DNA of 64,000 bases from Roseomonas sp. (GCA_031180725.1 JAPSLO010000012.1:151801-215800); one strand, 5' to 3'. Positions 34,960 through 44,198 are shown, numbered from the stretch's first letter. The notes: generated by a model not told the origin, from the letters alone. Translations and numbers: made by a program.

Positions 34960-35931
34960 ATGACCGCGATCACCCGTCGTGGCGCGGGCATGGTGGCACT
35001 GGCTAGCCTGGCTGGCGCCGCTTTGCCGGCCGCCGCCCAGGTGCCTGCGCCGGCACCCGCCAGGCTGGGCAATCCGGGATTCCACCGCTTCCGCATCGGC
35101 AGCCTGACCGTCACCACCGTCTCGGACGGCGTGGCGCAGCGGCAGGTGGAGGGCTTCGTCGCCAATGCGCCGCTCGCTGATGTGCAGGCTGTACTCGCCG
35201 AAAGCTTCCTGCCCACCACGACCTACACCGCCGGCTACTCGGTGACCGTGGTGGAAACGCCGCGCGGCCTGGTGATGTTCGACACCGGGACCGGCACCGG
35301 CGCTCAGATGGCGCCCACGGCCGGCCTGCTGGCGGCCAATATGCGCGCCGCCGGCATCGATCCGGCGCGCATCGGCACCGTGGTCTTCACCCATTTCCAC
35401 CAGGACCACATCAACGGCCTGACCACGCGGGACAACCTGGTGGTCTTCCCGAATGCCGAGATCGTGGTTCCCGCCGCCGAGTGGCGCTTCTGGACCGAAG
35501 CCTCCAACGAAGCCTCCGCCCCCGCGCCGCAGAAGGTGAACTTCGCCAATGTGCAGCGCCGCTTCGCCCCCTATACCGGCCGCATCCGCCAGGTGGAGGA
35601 CGGGGCGGAGGCGCTACCGGGCATTCGCGCGGTGGCCAGCCACGGCCATTCCCCCGGCCACACCAATTGGCTGGTGGCCGATGGCAGTGACCAGCTTCTG
35701 GTGATGGGCGACATCACGCACTGGCTGGAACTCTTCGCCCGCCGCCCCGATTACCAGACCGCGCTCGACTTCGACGGCCCGGCCGCCGCCACCACGCGCC
35801 GGCGCATGCTGGATCGCATTGCCGCCGACCGACTGCGCATCGCCGGCTACCACTATCCCTTCCCGGCCACCGGCTTCATCGCCCGCGATGGCCAGGGCTT
35901 CCGCTACATTCCCGCGGATTGGAGCGCCTGA
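34960..35931 (+). CDS. Exported metallo-beta-lactamase-fold hydrolase
   Basis: 323 aa from the ATG at 34960. The N-terminus MTAITRRGAGMVALASLAGAALPAAAQ is a probable Tat/Sec signal. The metal site is complete: THFHQDHINGL, His in ASHGHSPGHT, Asp in LLVMGDITH and a late His in AGYHYPF. It resembles periplasmic quorum-quencher/arylsulfatase-like MBL proteins without a clear substrate. Encoded between two Bug receptors, it may process a lactone or ester outside the cell; that is inference. Confidence 0.85.
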   Translation: MTAITRRGAGMVALASLAGAALPAAAQVPAPAPARLGNPGFHRFRIGSLTVTTVSDGVAQRQVEGFVANAPLADVQAVLAESFLPTTTYTAGYSVTVVETPRGLVMFDTGTGTGAQMAPTAGLLAANMRAAGIDPARIGTVVFTHFHQDHINGLTTRDNLVVFPNAEIVVPAAEWRFWTEASNEASAPAPQKVNFANVQRRFAPYTGRIRQVEDGAEALPGIRAVASHGHSPGHTNWLVADGSDQLLVMGDITHWLELFARRPDYQTALDFDGPAAATTRRRMLDRIAADRLRIAGYHYPFPATGFIARDGQGFRYIPADWSA

Positions 35932-35933
35932 GG

Positions 35934-36902
35934 ATGATCCAACTGACTCGTCGCGCCGCGCTGGCCGCCGCGCTGGCCCTGCCTGCCATCAGGGCCCGCG
36001 CGCAGGTCTTCACCAAGCCGATCCGCGTCGTGGTGCCCTTCGGCCCCGGCGGGGTCGCGGACCTGACGGCCCGCGCGGTGGCGCAGCGCATCTCGCCGCG
36101 GCTCGGCCAGCCCGTGGTGGTGGAGAACCGCCCCGGCGCCGGCGGCATCGTTGCCGGCCAGCAGGTCATGTCCGCGCCGGCGGACGGGCACACGCTGATG
36201 GTCGCCAGCAATGGCACCGCCGTCAGCCGCAGCCTGTTCCGCAACCTGCCCTTCGATCCGCTGAAGGATTTCGCGCCGGTGGTGATGATGGGCGCCTTCC
36301 CCATTGCCGTGATCGTCGCGCCGAACAGCCCGCTGCGCAGCATCAGCGACCTGGTCGCACGCATGAAGGCCGAACCGGGCCGGCTGAACATCGGCTCCAT
36401 CAGCGTTGGCAGCACGCAACACCTCTCGGCCGAGCTGTTCAAGATCCGCACAGCGACGCGGGCGGAGACAGTGGTTTTCCCGCAGACGCCGCAGCTCGTC
36501 ACCTCCCTGCTGCGCGGCGACGTGGATGCCGCCTTCGAGATCACCGGCCCGATCTTCGGCCAGATCGAGTCCGGCGCGGTGCGCGTGCTGGCTATCACCT
36601 CCGCCACCCGGGCGGAGAACCTGCCGCAGGTGCCGACGCTGATGGAACAGGGCGTGCCGGACTATGATGTCGCCTCCTGGAACGCGCTGGTGACGCGCGC
36701 CGGCAGCCCGCCGGAGACGATCGCCGCGATAAACCGCGCCGTGAACGAGGCGATGGGCACCGCCGAACTGAAGGACGCGCTGAAAGCCGTGGGTGTCGAG
36801 CCGCGCGGCGGCACGCCAGAGGCAATGGGCCAGCTTCTCACCGCCGATACGGCGCGCTGGGCGGAAGTGATCGAGAAGGCCGGCATCGAACGGCAAGGAT
36901 AA
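35934..36902 (+). CDS. Bug family (TctC-type) carboxylate receptor
   Basis: 322 aa from the ATG at 35934, 2 bp after the MBL gene. Signal MIQLTRRAALAAALALPAIRARAQ, then TKPIRVVVPFGPGGVADLTAR, QPVVVENRPGAGGIVAGQQ, NIGSISVGSTQHLSAELF and EVIEKAGIERQG at the end. It is a second receptor in the same operon with a different ligand loop (GPGGVAD against TPGGSTD). The usual VPYRG segment reads VFPQTPQLVTSLLRG, so its ligand set is probably distinct. Confidence 0.9.
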   Translation: MIQLTRRAALAAALALPAIRARAQVFTKPIRVVVPFGPGGVADLTARAVAQRISPRLGQPVVVENRPGAGGIVAGQQVMSAPADGHTLMVASNGTAVSRSLFRNLPFDPLKDFAPVVMMGAFPIAVIVAPNSPLRSISDLVARMKAEPGRLNIGSISVGSTQHLSAELFKIRTATRAETVVFPQTPQLVTSLLRGDVDAAFEITGPIFGQIESGAVRVLAITSATRAENLPQVPTLMEQGVPDYDVASWNALVTRAGSPPETIAAINRAVNEAMGTAELKDALKAVGVEPRGGTPEAMGQLLTADTARWAEVIEKAGIERQG

Positions 36903-36905
36903 GGC

Positions 36906-37781
36906 ATGCGAGAGATCCCCACCTGCAAGGGCCCCGACCCCGACACGAAGACGCCGCGCTACAAGGCGCCACCTGGCGCCTGTGACACGCATTGCCACGT
37001 CTTCGGGCCTGGCCATGTCTTCCCCTATGCGCCGGACCGGGCCTACACGCCGCCCGACGCTCCCTTCGAGGCGCTGGTTAATCTACACCGCATCCTGGGG
37101 ATCTCCCGCGCCGTCATCGTCCATGCCTCCTGCCATGGCAGCGACATGACGGTGACGCTGGACGGCATCGCGCGCTCCGGCGGCACCATGCGCGGCGTGG
37201 CGGTGGTGGATCCAGGCGTGACGGATGCCGAGCTGAAGCGCCTGCACGAAGGCGGCATCCGTGGCGTGCGCTTCAACTTCGTCAAGCATCTGGGCGGTAT
37301 GCCCGACATGGCCTTCTTCCAGCGCGTGCTGGCGCAGATCGAGCCGCTGGGCTGGCATGTGGTGCTGCACCTGGATGCGCAGGACATCGTGCCGCTGGCG
37401 CCGGTTATCTCCGCCATTCGCGTGCCCTTCGTGATCGACCACATGGCACGGGTGAAGGCGAAAGAGGGGCTGGACCAGCCGGCCTTCAGGCAGCTTTTGG
37501 ACCTGATGAAGAATCCGCTCGCCTGGGTGAAGATCTGCGGCGCGGAACGCATCAGCTCCACCGGCGCGCCCTTCCGCGATGCGCTGCCCTTCATCCGGGC
37601 GCTGGCCGCGGCGGCGCCGGACCGGCTGCTCTGGGGCACCGACTGGCCCCATCCGAACATCGCCGGCGACATGCCGAATGACGGGGATCTGGTGGACCTG
37701 CTGGCGGAAGCCATCGAGGACGAGGCGACGCGCCACCGCATCCTGGTGGACAACCCCTGCCGCCTCTATTGGAAGGACTGA
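36906..37781 (+). CDS. ligI: 2-pyrone-4,6-dicarboxylate hydrolase-like amidohydrolase
   Basis: 291 aa amidohydrolase of the LigI type: GACDTHCHVFGPGHVFPYAPDRAYTPPDAP gives the HxH site, VIVHASCHGSDM and FNFVKHLGG follow, and the late Asp is in LLWGTDWPHPNI. LigI opens 2-pyrone-4,6-dicarboxylate to 4-oxalomesaconate, the LigJ substrate, without needing zinc. The length equals that of characterised LigI. Related sugar-lactone hydrolases share the fold, but the ligJ-ligK context favours this call. Confidence 0.85.
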   Translation: MREIPTCKGPDPDTKTPRYKAPPGACDTHCHVFGPGHVFPYAPDRAYTPPDAPFEALVNLHRILGISRAVIVHASCHGSDMTVTLDGIARSGGTMRGVAVVDPGVTDAELKRLHEGGIRGVRFNFVKHLGGMPDMAFFQRVLAQIEPLGWHVVLHLDAQDIVPLAPVISAIRVPFVIDHMARVKAKEGLDQPAFRQLLDLMKNPLAWVKICGAERISSTGAPFRDALPFIRALAAAAPDRLLWGTDWPHPNIAGDMPNDGDLVDLLAEAIEDEATRHRILVDNPCRLYWKD

Positions 37782-37784
37782 GCC

Positions 37785-38669
37785 ATGCGCATCGCGATCA
37801 TCGGCTTCGGCGAGGTCGGCAGCCTTTTCGCGCGCGACCTCATCGCCGCGGGGCGCAAGGACATCGTCGCCTACGACACCGCGCTGGCCGATGCCGGCAG
37901 CAAGGCATCGCGGAATGTAAAGACGCATGGCGTCGCGACCGCCCCCAGCGCGGCGGCCGCGGCGGAGGGCGCGGAATTCGTGCTCTGCTCCGTCACCGCC
38001 GGTTCCGCCCTCGCTGCTGCGAAGTCGGCGGCGGAGGGGCTGCGCCACGGCCCCTTCTTCCTCGATGTCAACTCCGTCTCCCCCGGCACGAAGCGCGAGG
38101 CCCATGACGCCGTGACGGCGGCCGGCGGCCGCTATGTGGAGGCGGCGGTGATGACCAGCGTGCCGCCGCATGGCATCCGCTCTCCCATGCTGCTCGGCGG
38201 GCCGCATGCCGCGGCCTTCCTGCCCCTGGCCAATTCGCTCGGTATGAAGGCGGAGGTCTTCTCGGATCAGGTGGGCGGTGCGTCTTCGGTGAAGATGTGC
38301 CGCAGCATCATGATCAAGGGCATGGAGGCAATCGTCACCGAATGCATGCTGACCGCCCGCCGCTACGGCGTGGAGGGGCATGTGCTGGCGAGCCTGGCCG
38401 ATACCCTGCCGCACAAGGACTGGCCGGGTCTGGCGCGCTACATGATGAGCCGCGCGCTGATCCATGGCCGCCGCCGTGCGGAGGAGGTGCGGGAGGTCTC
38501 CCGCACCGTGGAGGAGGCCGGCCTGACCGCCTTCCAGAGCCCTGCCACCGCGTTGCGCCAGGATTGGGCCGCCGATGTCGGCGCGCAACTGCCGAAGGAG
38601 GTGCTGGCCACCGACCGGCTGGAGGTGCTGGTGGACGCGGTGCTGGAGAAGGTCATTCCCGCCAAGTGA
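37785..38669 (+). CDS. NAD(P)-dependent dehydrogenase, 6-phosphogluconate-dehydrogenase-like with DUF1932-type C-domain
   Basis: 294 aa beta-hydroxyacid-dehydrogenase relative: MRIAIIGFGEVGSLFARDL for nucleotide binding, FLDVNSVSPGTKREAHDAV, and an all-helical C-domain beginning GGASSVKMCRSIMIKGMEAI with the conserved Lys. It lies 3 bp after ligI. The canonical pathway needs a dehydrogenase (LigC, a different fold) to make 2-pyrone-4,6-dicarboxylate; LigC is not in the window, so this enzyme is a possible replacement or handles a side product. Confidence 0.85.
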   Translation: MRIAIIGFGEVGSLFARDLIAAGRKDIVAYDTALADAGSKASRNVKTHGVATAPSAAAAAEGAEFVLCSVTAGSALAAAKSAAEGLRHGPFFLDVNSVSPGTKREAHDAVTAAGGRYVEAAVMTSVPPHGIRSPMLLGGPHAAAFLPLANSLGMKAEVFSDQVGGASSVKMCRSIMIKGMEAIVTECMLTARRYGVEGHVLASLADTLPHKDWPGLARYMMSRALIHGRRRAEEVREVSRTVEEAGLTAFQSPATALRQDWAADVGAQLPKEVLATDRLEVLVDAVLEKVIPAK

Positions 38670-38695
38670 AGCCGCCGCGCCGGCTTGGCCCGGCA

Positions 38696-39211
38696 ATGAT
38701 GGGGCGGGAGCGGGATGCGGCCTCGCCCCCGCCCATCCGAGTGAATCCCGCCCCTGTGCTCACCCTCTGGGCCGCCGTGGTGGCGCAGCGCTTGGGATAT
38801 GGGGAGGAGACGGCGCTCAGCCTGGCCAGCGCCTTGGCCGGAATCGCGGCGCGGGCCAGGGCGGGCCGCCCGGCCAGCCCGGCCAGTCCGGCGCCAAGCG
38901 TCATGCTGCTCGGGCGGGAGATCACGGTGGTGACGGACCCCGACGGCACGCTCCGTGCGGCGGATCCTGAGGGTCTGCCGGCGCCGGCCGATCCCGTCCG
39001 GCAGTATCTGGCCCGCGCCTTCGGCGCGCGTCTGGAGGAAGCGCGGGCGGCCATGCAGGCGCTTGCTGCGCGCCTGCAGCCGGATGAGCTGAACCGCCAG
39101 GGCTTCCAGCTTTTCGAGGCCTTTCGGCCCGACCCGCCCGGGGGCGCCACCGGCCCGGCCGCGAGGAGCAGGCTGCACCTGCACGCCATCCGCGACGCCC
39201 TGCCCGGCTGA
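38696..39211 (+). CDS. Conserved hypothetical protein
   Basis: 171 aa from ATG 38696 (an adjacent ATG lies at 38699). It reads IRVNPAPVLTLWAAVVAQRLGYGEETALSLASALAGI, then a low-complexity Ala/Pro stretch, GREITVVTDPDGTLRA and a C-terminal helix LNRQGFQLFEAFRPD. Small proteins with this VNPAPVLTLWAAVVAERLG start recur in proteobacteria but I know no function. It is the last gene before the pseudogene zone. The track's longer ORF from 38297 is an out-of-frame extension through the dehydrogenase gene. Confidence 0.65.
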   Translation: MMGRERDAASPPPIRVNPAPVLTLWAAVVAQRLGYGEETALSLASALAGIAARARAGRPASPASPAPSVMLLGREITVVTDPDGTLRAADPEGLPAPADPVRQYLARAFGARLEEARAAMQALAARLQPDELNRQGFQLFEAFRPDPPGGATGPAARSRLHLHAIRDALPG

Positions 39212-39389
39212 GTGGCGCGGACCACCTCGAGCGATCCGCCGGCGTGATCCTTCCTGTTCGATGCTCATGCCGCCGCGCGGCTGGGAAGCCGGCGTACCGC
39301 GCCCCTGCGCTCTTCGCCGCCGCGTGACGCACCCGCTGAGCCATCATGGGAAGCTGCACGGCATCGGCCTGAATGCTGGCCACCGCGCC

Positions 39390-40117
39390 GAGCGGCAGGA
39401 AGTTGATGATGCTGTTAGGTGCGTAAGCGCGAGATGGGACTCGCGCTCCAGCACAGGCAGCAGTTCGAAGGTGGGCGTTTTCCACGAGTCCACCTCGCCC
39501 GTGCGCAGCGCCGCGGCGGCGGTGGAGGAGTCGAGTAGGACGTACCACTCGACCCGGTCGAGATGCGCGTGCTTGGGGCCGGCCGTGAGACTCCGCGCGC
39601 CGCCCCAGCGTAGTAGGTGGCCAGAGTTGCGCGCATAGGCCACGCGCGTGCCCGCGACCCGCTCATCCGGCAGGAAGCGATAGGGGCCGCGGCCCACCAC
39701 CTCCGCCACCTGACGGAACGGGTCGGTGCGCGCCAGCCGCTCCGGCATGATCACGTAGACCGGCGAACCGAACCTAGCCCGCGCATAAGCCAGCAGCGGA
39801 AAGCGGCGCTTCAGGCGGATCTGCAGAGTCCGGTCGTCGGACGCGGTAATTTCCTCGACGGTGGCGAGTAGCTCCTAGCCGAAGCTATCACGCAGGGCCC
39901 AGCGCTGGACCGTCGCGGCCGCGTCGCGCGCGAGCACGGGCTCGCTATCGTGAAAGCGCAGACCCTCGCGCAGCCGGATGGTCCAGCGGAGGCCGTCGTC
40001 GGAGACGTCGTGCCCTTCCGCCATCTGTGGGTGGACCCGGAAGTCGGCGTCCATCGGAGACCATCAATGCGTGGCTGCGAGTGACGTAGGCACCGGACCA
40101 GATGGGATCCAGCATGG
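39390..40117 (-). pseudogene. Family 5 peptide/nickel-type solute-binding protein, decayed
   Basis: Reading across frames gives a recognisable SBP_bac_5 protein: LDPIWSGAYVTRSHALMV, then in another frame DFRVHPQMAEGHDVSDDG and RLREGLRFHD, then a TAG stop at 39875-39877 inside RDSFG*ELLATVEEIT, then VGRGPYRFLPDERVAGTRV and LRTGEVDSWKTPTFELLPVL. Signal peptide and C-terminal half are missing. There is at least one frameshift near 40060, one nonsense codon and a 3' truncation near 39390. In family 5 operons such a protein feeds a DppBCDF-like ABC permease; none remains. Sequence from 39212 to 39390 holds only degenerate continuation. Confidence 0.8.
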
Positions 40118-40153
40118 CGGGCGGTCTCGCGCTATTCATCCAAAAAACTCTGA

Positions 40154-40605
40154 TCAGCCTGACGCGGACGCGCCGGACCTCATCCATTTTTCAAGCAGAG
40201 CAATGGAGCCGCTAGCCTGCCAGACCTGCACCATATCACCATATATGGTGAGAAGGGGCGGGCTTGCAGCACGCGGCCGGAAGGCGTGCGCACCGCGCCG
40301 GTCGCGGGATCGGCCTCCAGCACCTCACCATCCTCCATGGCCGCGGTGATGCCGGAGACCTTCATGGCAACGCTCACCTCGATATGGTTGTGATGGCCGA
40401 AGTTCGTGCCGCCCACGACGATGTCGCTGGGGCGGACCTCCCTGGGGAACTCGGGACGAAGGCGGCGAAAACACGTGGCGCGTAGCGCGTCTTCGTCAAA
40501 GGCTTTGCCGAATCTCTGAGCCACAATTGAGAACTCGATGATTCCATCGTCGCTGACATTGCCACTGAACTTCCAGACGCGACCGACGAGATTGATGGTG
40601 CTCAT
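40154..40605 (-). pseudogene. Aconitase/isopropylmalate dehydratase small subunit (LeuD-like), decayed
   Basis: Begins MSTINLVGRVWKFSGNVSDDGI with GGGAGA upstream, and continues LRPEFPREVRPSDIVVGG and NFGHHNHIEVSVAMKVSG, the swivel domain of LeuD-type proteins. Directly after GITAAM it jumps to EDGEVLEADPATGAV, so about 27 residues around the expected active-site loop are lost in frame. Near the 3' end an 8-bp tandem duplication (ATATGGTG twice) shifts the frame; removing one copy restores QVWQASGSIALLEKWM, a normal C-terminus. Two independent lesions make it a pseudogene. The track frame ends at 40180, the ancestral frame at 40154. Confidence 0.82.
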
Positions 40606-40680
40606 CGCGCATCTCCCGCAGGCGGTGCCCGCCAGCATATCGCGCGGGTCCACGACCCGTCCGGCAACGGCGCCGAGGAT
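40606..40680 (-). pseudogene. LeuC-like large subunit, C-terminal remnant
   Basis: In frame with and directly before the LeuD-like pseudogene, GAVAGRVVDPRDMLAG matches the last residues of aconitase-type large subunits (AASAVAGRIVDPRDML). Only about 20 residues survive, so nearly the whole 420-residue gene has been deleted. It shows that a leuCD-like pair once stood here. Confidence 0.6.
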
Positions 40681-40808
40681 CATGATCGGCAACGGTGACG
40701 CCGATTCCGCGCCAGGGGAATGCGGAGCCGGGCCAGACGCGGCCCGGGTGGTCACCACGACCGCTGCTTCGCCGTGTTTGACGCGCCTTCTGCAACGGCT
40801 GCCGTCTC

Positions 40809-40925
40809 CGCCCGCGTGCGGGTCGTCAGACCCGCGCCGATCTCCAGCAGGCGGAGGATCAGGTGCGGCCAGTAGACGCGGTCCGCGAAGCCGAACAGCC
40901 AGGGCGAGACCGCGAGCAGCGCGCC
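40809..40925 (-). pseudogene. SPW-repeat membrane protein remnant
   Basis: GALLAVSPWLFGFADRVYWP followed by HLILRLLEIGAGLTTRTR matches the second SPW repeat and C-terminus of small integral membrane SPW-repeat proteins. The first half is absent. The remaining stretch 40926-41447, up to the cyanophycin operon, shows no convincing gene; it may contain the cph promoter, which I cannot place. Confidence 0.5.
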
Positions 40926-41447
40926 GGGGTGGGCAGGCTGCGCGCTGCAAGCTCCGGCCGTTCGGGCATGCCGAAGGCCTACTTCAGCCGCGCGGCGGCA
41001 CCGTGCCGTAGCGGACTGCGCACCGCGCCGGGCCCGAGCTGCGCCATGTCCTGCCAAGCAAACCCCTCGACCAGCCACCGAGAGCGCCTAGCGCATGCTC
41101 CGTACAACCTCGAACAGCCGCGAAGCGAGCCAGTACGCGTAGGCCTCCGCGACCGGACCGGCCGACCATGGGACGGCGCAGAGTTCCATTTTGAGCCACT
41201 TACTCTGCGGCACTTGCGATCTGCTGATCGGGGGCGCGTGCGGTGCAGCTGTACGCTTCCGTACAATTCGCTGATACGCAAGCAAAATCGCCCTTTGTTC
41301 ACTCGCACTCGGGCGACCCGGATCTTGCCTGCGCCGTTCCAGAAGCCCGGACCCGAGGTGCCCGTGCGGCGACGGGGCAGGAAGGCGAGGCACAACGGAA
41401 AACAACGGTCCATGACGCAACACCAAGCCGGCGAGGGAGCACTCGCC

Positions 41448-44198
41448 ATGGCCCAGGGCATGCGCGTGCTTGAGCGTGCGGTCTATCGCGGCCCGCACAT
41501 CCACGGCGATCTCCCCATGGTCCGGATCCGCCTCGACCTCGGCGTGCTTGAGGCTTGGCCCACGGACCGCCTGCCCGGCTTAGCCGACGCCCTGGCTGCA
41601 ATGCTCCCTGGGCTCGTCCGGCATGGCTGCTCCTACCAGGAGAGGGGCGGCCTCCTACGCCGCATGCGGGAGGGCACCTGGCTCGGCCATGTCGCTGAAC
41701 ATGTCGCGATCGAGCTGCAGTCCTGCGTCGGCGCGCGTGTCACCCGCGGCAAGACCCGCTCGGTCCGCGGTGCGCCAGGCACCTATGACGTAATGTATGC
41801 CTATGAGGAGGAGCAGGCGGCGTTGCTCGCCGGCCGCCTCGCACTGCAGCTCCTCCAGCCGCTACTGCCGGAGGAGCTGCGTGGAATCCGCGGCCTGCAC
41901 CGCATCTGGCCTGACGAGGACTCGCCGGAGTTCGGCGATGGCGCTTTCGACCTCCCGCGCGCGCTGGAGGCGCTGCGGCGGCAGTCCCGGCGCACGGCGC
42001 TTGGCCCCACCACGCGTGCCCTGGTACACGAGGCGGAGCGTCGCGGCATCCCCGTCATGCGGCTGGACGGCGCGAGCCTCGTCCAGCTCGGCTGGGGTGC
42101 GCGCGCGAAGCGGCTGCGGGCCAGCATCACCGGCGCGACATCCTTCCTCGCAGTGGAGGCGGCGGGCGACAAGGGCCTGACCAAGGCACTGCTCTCTTCC
42201 GCCGGGGTTCCCGTGCCGGAGGGCGAGGTGGTGCGCACTGCGGATGACGCGGTGGAGGCGGCGCGCAGCCTCGGCTATCCCGTCGTGACGAAACCGCTCG
42301 ACGGCAACCACGGCCGCGGCGTTTCCATACGGCTGCAGACGGAGGAGGAGGTGCGCCGCGGCTTCGAGGTCGCCGCGCAGATCAGCCGTCGCGTCGTGGT
42401 AGAGCGCTTCCTGCAGGGCCGCGACCACCGCATCCTCGTGGTCGCTGGCGAGGTAGTGGCGGTTGCCGAGCGCGTGCCCGCCCATGTCGTCGGCGACGGC
42501 ATCCGCAGCGTCGCGGAGCTGATCGAGGAAGCCAATCGCGATCCCCGCCGTGGTGAGGGACATGAGAATGTCATGACCCGGATCGTGGTGGACGAGGCCG
42601 TGCAGACCGTGATGGCCCGGGAGGGCTTTGCGCTCGACAGCATCCCCCATCGCGGCCGGGTCGTCTGGCTGCGGGACACAGCGAATCTTTCCACGGGCGG
42701 CACGGCGATCGACCGCACGGATGAGATCCATCCGGAGAACGCGCTGCTCGCGCGGCGCGCCGCACTGGCGGTCGGCTTGGACGTGGCGGGCATCGACTTC
42801 CTCAGCGCCGACATTCGCCTGCCCGCGCGGGCGACGGGCGGCGGCGTGGTGGAGGTGAACGCCGCCCCCGGCTTCCGCATGCACCTGCAGCCGAGCGAGG
42901 GGCGCCCGCGCGACGTGGCGCGGCCGGTGATCGAGGCGCTGTTCCCGGGCGGCGCCAATGGGCGCATCCCGGTCCTCGCCGTCACCGGCACCAACGGCAA
43001 GTCCACCACCTGTCGCATGCTCGCTTCCATCCTGCGCCGGTCCGGCCTGCATGTGGGTCTTACCACGACGAGCGGCGTGGAGGTGGACGGCGCCGTGGTG
43101 ATCCGTGCCGACGCCTCCGGCCCGCGCAGCGCCCGGATGGTGCTGCAGGACCCCTCCGTCGAGGTCGCGGTATTGGAGACGGCGCGCGGCGGCCTGCTGC
43201 GCGAGGGCTTGGGCTTCGACCGCTGCGATGTCGGCTGCGTGCTGAACATCGCCGAGGACCATCTCGGCCTGAAGGGCATTGACACGCTCGAGGACCTGGC
43301 CTGGGTGAAGTCGGTAGTTGTGGAGGCAGTCGGCGGCCGCGGCACGAGCGTGCTCAACTTCGACGACCCGCTGGTCGCGCGAATGGCCAGGCGCGCCGGC
43401 GGGCGCATCGCCTGGTTCTCCGCCCAGGGCGGGGCCGGCATGCCCGCGCGGCTGCGCGACCATGTCGAGGGCGGCGGCCTCGCCGTGGTGCTGGAGCCTG
43501 GCCCGGGCGGCGGCGAGATTGTCGTGCATGACGACGCAAGACGGCTACCCCTGATGCATGCGGCCGAGATCCCCGCGACGATCGAAGGGATCGCCCGCTT
43601 CAACACGCTGAATGCACTCGCGGCGGTCGCCATGGCCTATGCGCAGGGCGTCGCGCTGCCGGTGATCCGCGGAGCCCTGCTCAGCTTCTCCACCAGCTTT
43701 GAGCAGTGCCCAGGGCGGCTCAACATCCATGATGCCCACGGCTTCCGGGCCATCCTGGACTACGCCCACAACCCCGCCGGCCTCGGCGCGCTGCGAGAGG
43801 TGGTTCAGGCCATGCGCCCGCGCTTCCGCCGGTGCATTGGCCTGGTGAACACCCCCGGCGACCGGCGCGACGAGGATGTGCGCGAGCTCGGCCGCATCGC
43901 CGCCGCCACCTTCGACGAACTGGTCCTGCGGGAGCAGCCGGACTTGCGCGGCCGCCGCCCTGGCGAGATCATGCACCTGCTCCAGGAAGGCGCCGTTTCC
44001 GGCGGGATGCCGCCCGAGCGGATCCACCAAGTCGCGGAGGAGCCGGCGGCGGTCGAGGCGGCGCTGCGCATGGCACGTCCCGGCGACCTAGTCGTTATCC
44101 TGCCGACCGACGTGGAGGGCGTCTGGCGCCAGATCACCGGCTTCGAGCCGCGCGCTGTGGCGGTGGAGCAACCCGCACCGGAGCTGAGGATCGCATGA
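41448..44198 (+). CDS. cphA: Cyanophycin synthetase
   Basis: ATP-dependent polymerisation of Asp and Arg into cyanophycin (multi-L-arginyl-poly-L-aspartate), a nitrogen store. About 916 aa. An N-terminal domain (RVLERAVYRGPHIHGDLP) is followed by an ATP-grasp domain (KGLTKALLSSAGVPVPEG near residue 240, PLDGNHGRGVSIRL, VEVNAAPGFRMHLQPSEG) and a Mur-ligase-like domain (P-loop VTGTNGKSTTCRML near residue 513, LDYAHNPAGLGALREVV, NTPGDRRDEDV). The chosen ATG follows GAGGGAG by 8 bp; the 1111-aa track ORF is extended through non-coding sequence. First gene of cphA-peptidase-cphB. Confidence 0.94.
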   Translation: MAQGMRVLERAVYRGPHIHGDLPMVRIRLDLGVLEAWPTDRLPGLADALAAMLPGLVRHGCSYQERGGLLRRMREGTWLGHVAEHVAIELQSCVGARVTRGKTRSVRGAPGTYDVMYAYEEEQAALLAGRLALQLLQPLLPEELRGIRGLHRIWPDEDSPEFGDGAFDLPRALEALRRQSRRTALGPTTRALVHEAERRGIPVMRLDGASLVQLGWGARAKRLRASITGATSFLAVEAAGDKGLTKALLSSAGVPVPEGEVVRTADDAVEAARSLGYPVVTKPLDGNHGRGVSIRLQTEEEVRRGFEVAAQISRRVVVERFLQGRDHRILVVAGEVVAVAERVPAHVVGDGIRSVAELIEEANRDPRRGEGHENVMTRIVVDEAVQTVMAREGFALDSIPHRGRVVWLRDTANLSTGGTAIDRTDEIHPENALLARRAALAVGLDVAGIDFLSADIRLPARATGGGVVEVNAAPGFRMHLQPSEGRPRDVARPVIEALFPGGANGRIPVLAVTGTNGKSTTCRMLASILRRSGLHVGLTTTSGVEVDGAVVIRADASGPRSARMVLQDPSVEVAVLETARGGLLREGLGFDRCDVGCVLNIAEDHLGLKGIDTLEDLAWVKSVVVEAVGGRGTSVLNFDDPLVARMARRAGGRIAWFSAQGGAGMPARLRDHVEGGGLAVVLEPGPGGGEIVVHDDARRLPLMHAAEIPATIEGIARFNTLNALAAVAMAYAQGVALPVIRGALLSFSTSFEQCPGRLNIHDAHGFRAILDYAHNPAGLGALREVVQAMRPRFRRCIGLVNTPGDRRDEDVRELGRIAAATFDELVLREQPDLRGRRPGEIMHLLQEGAVSGGMPPERIHQVAEEPAAVEAALRMARPGDLVVILPTDVEGVWRQITGFEPRAVAVEQPAPELRIA

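Noticed and set aside
40863-41447. Long N-terminal extension of the cyanophycin synthetase ORF
   Set aside because: Basic, non-family sequence overlapping a minus-strand SPW remnant; the ATG at 41448 has a ribosome site and gives the normal N-terminus.
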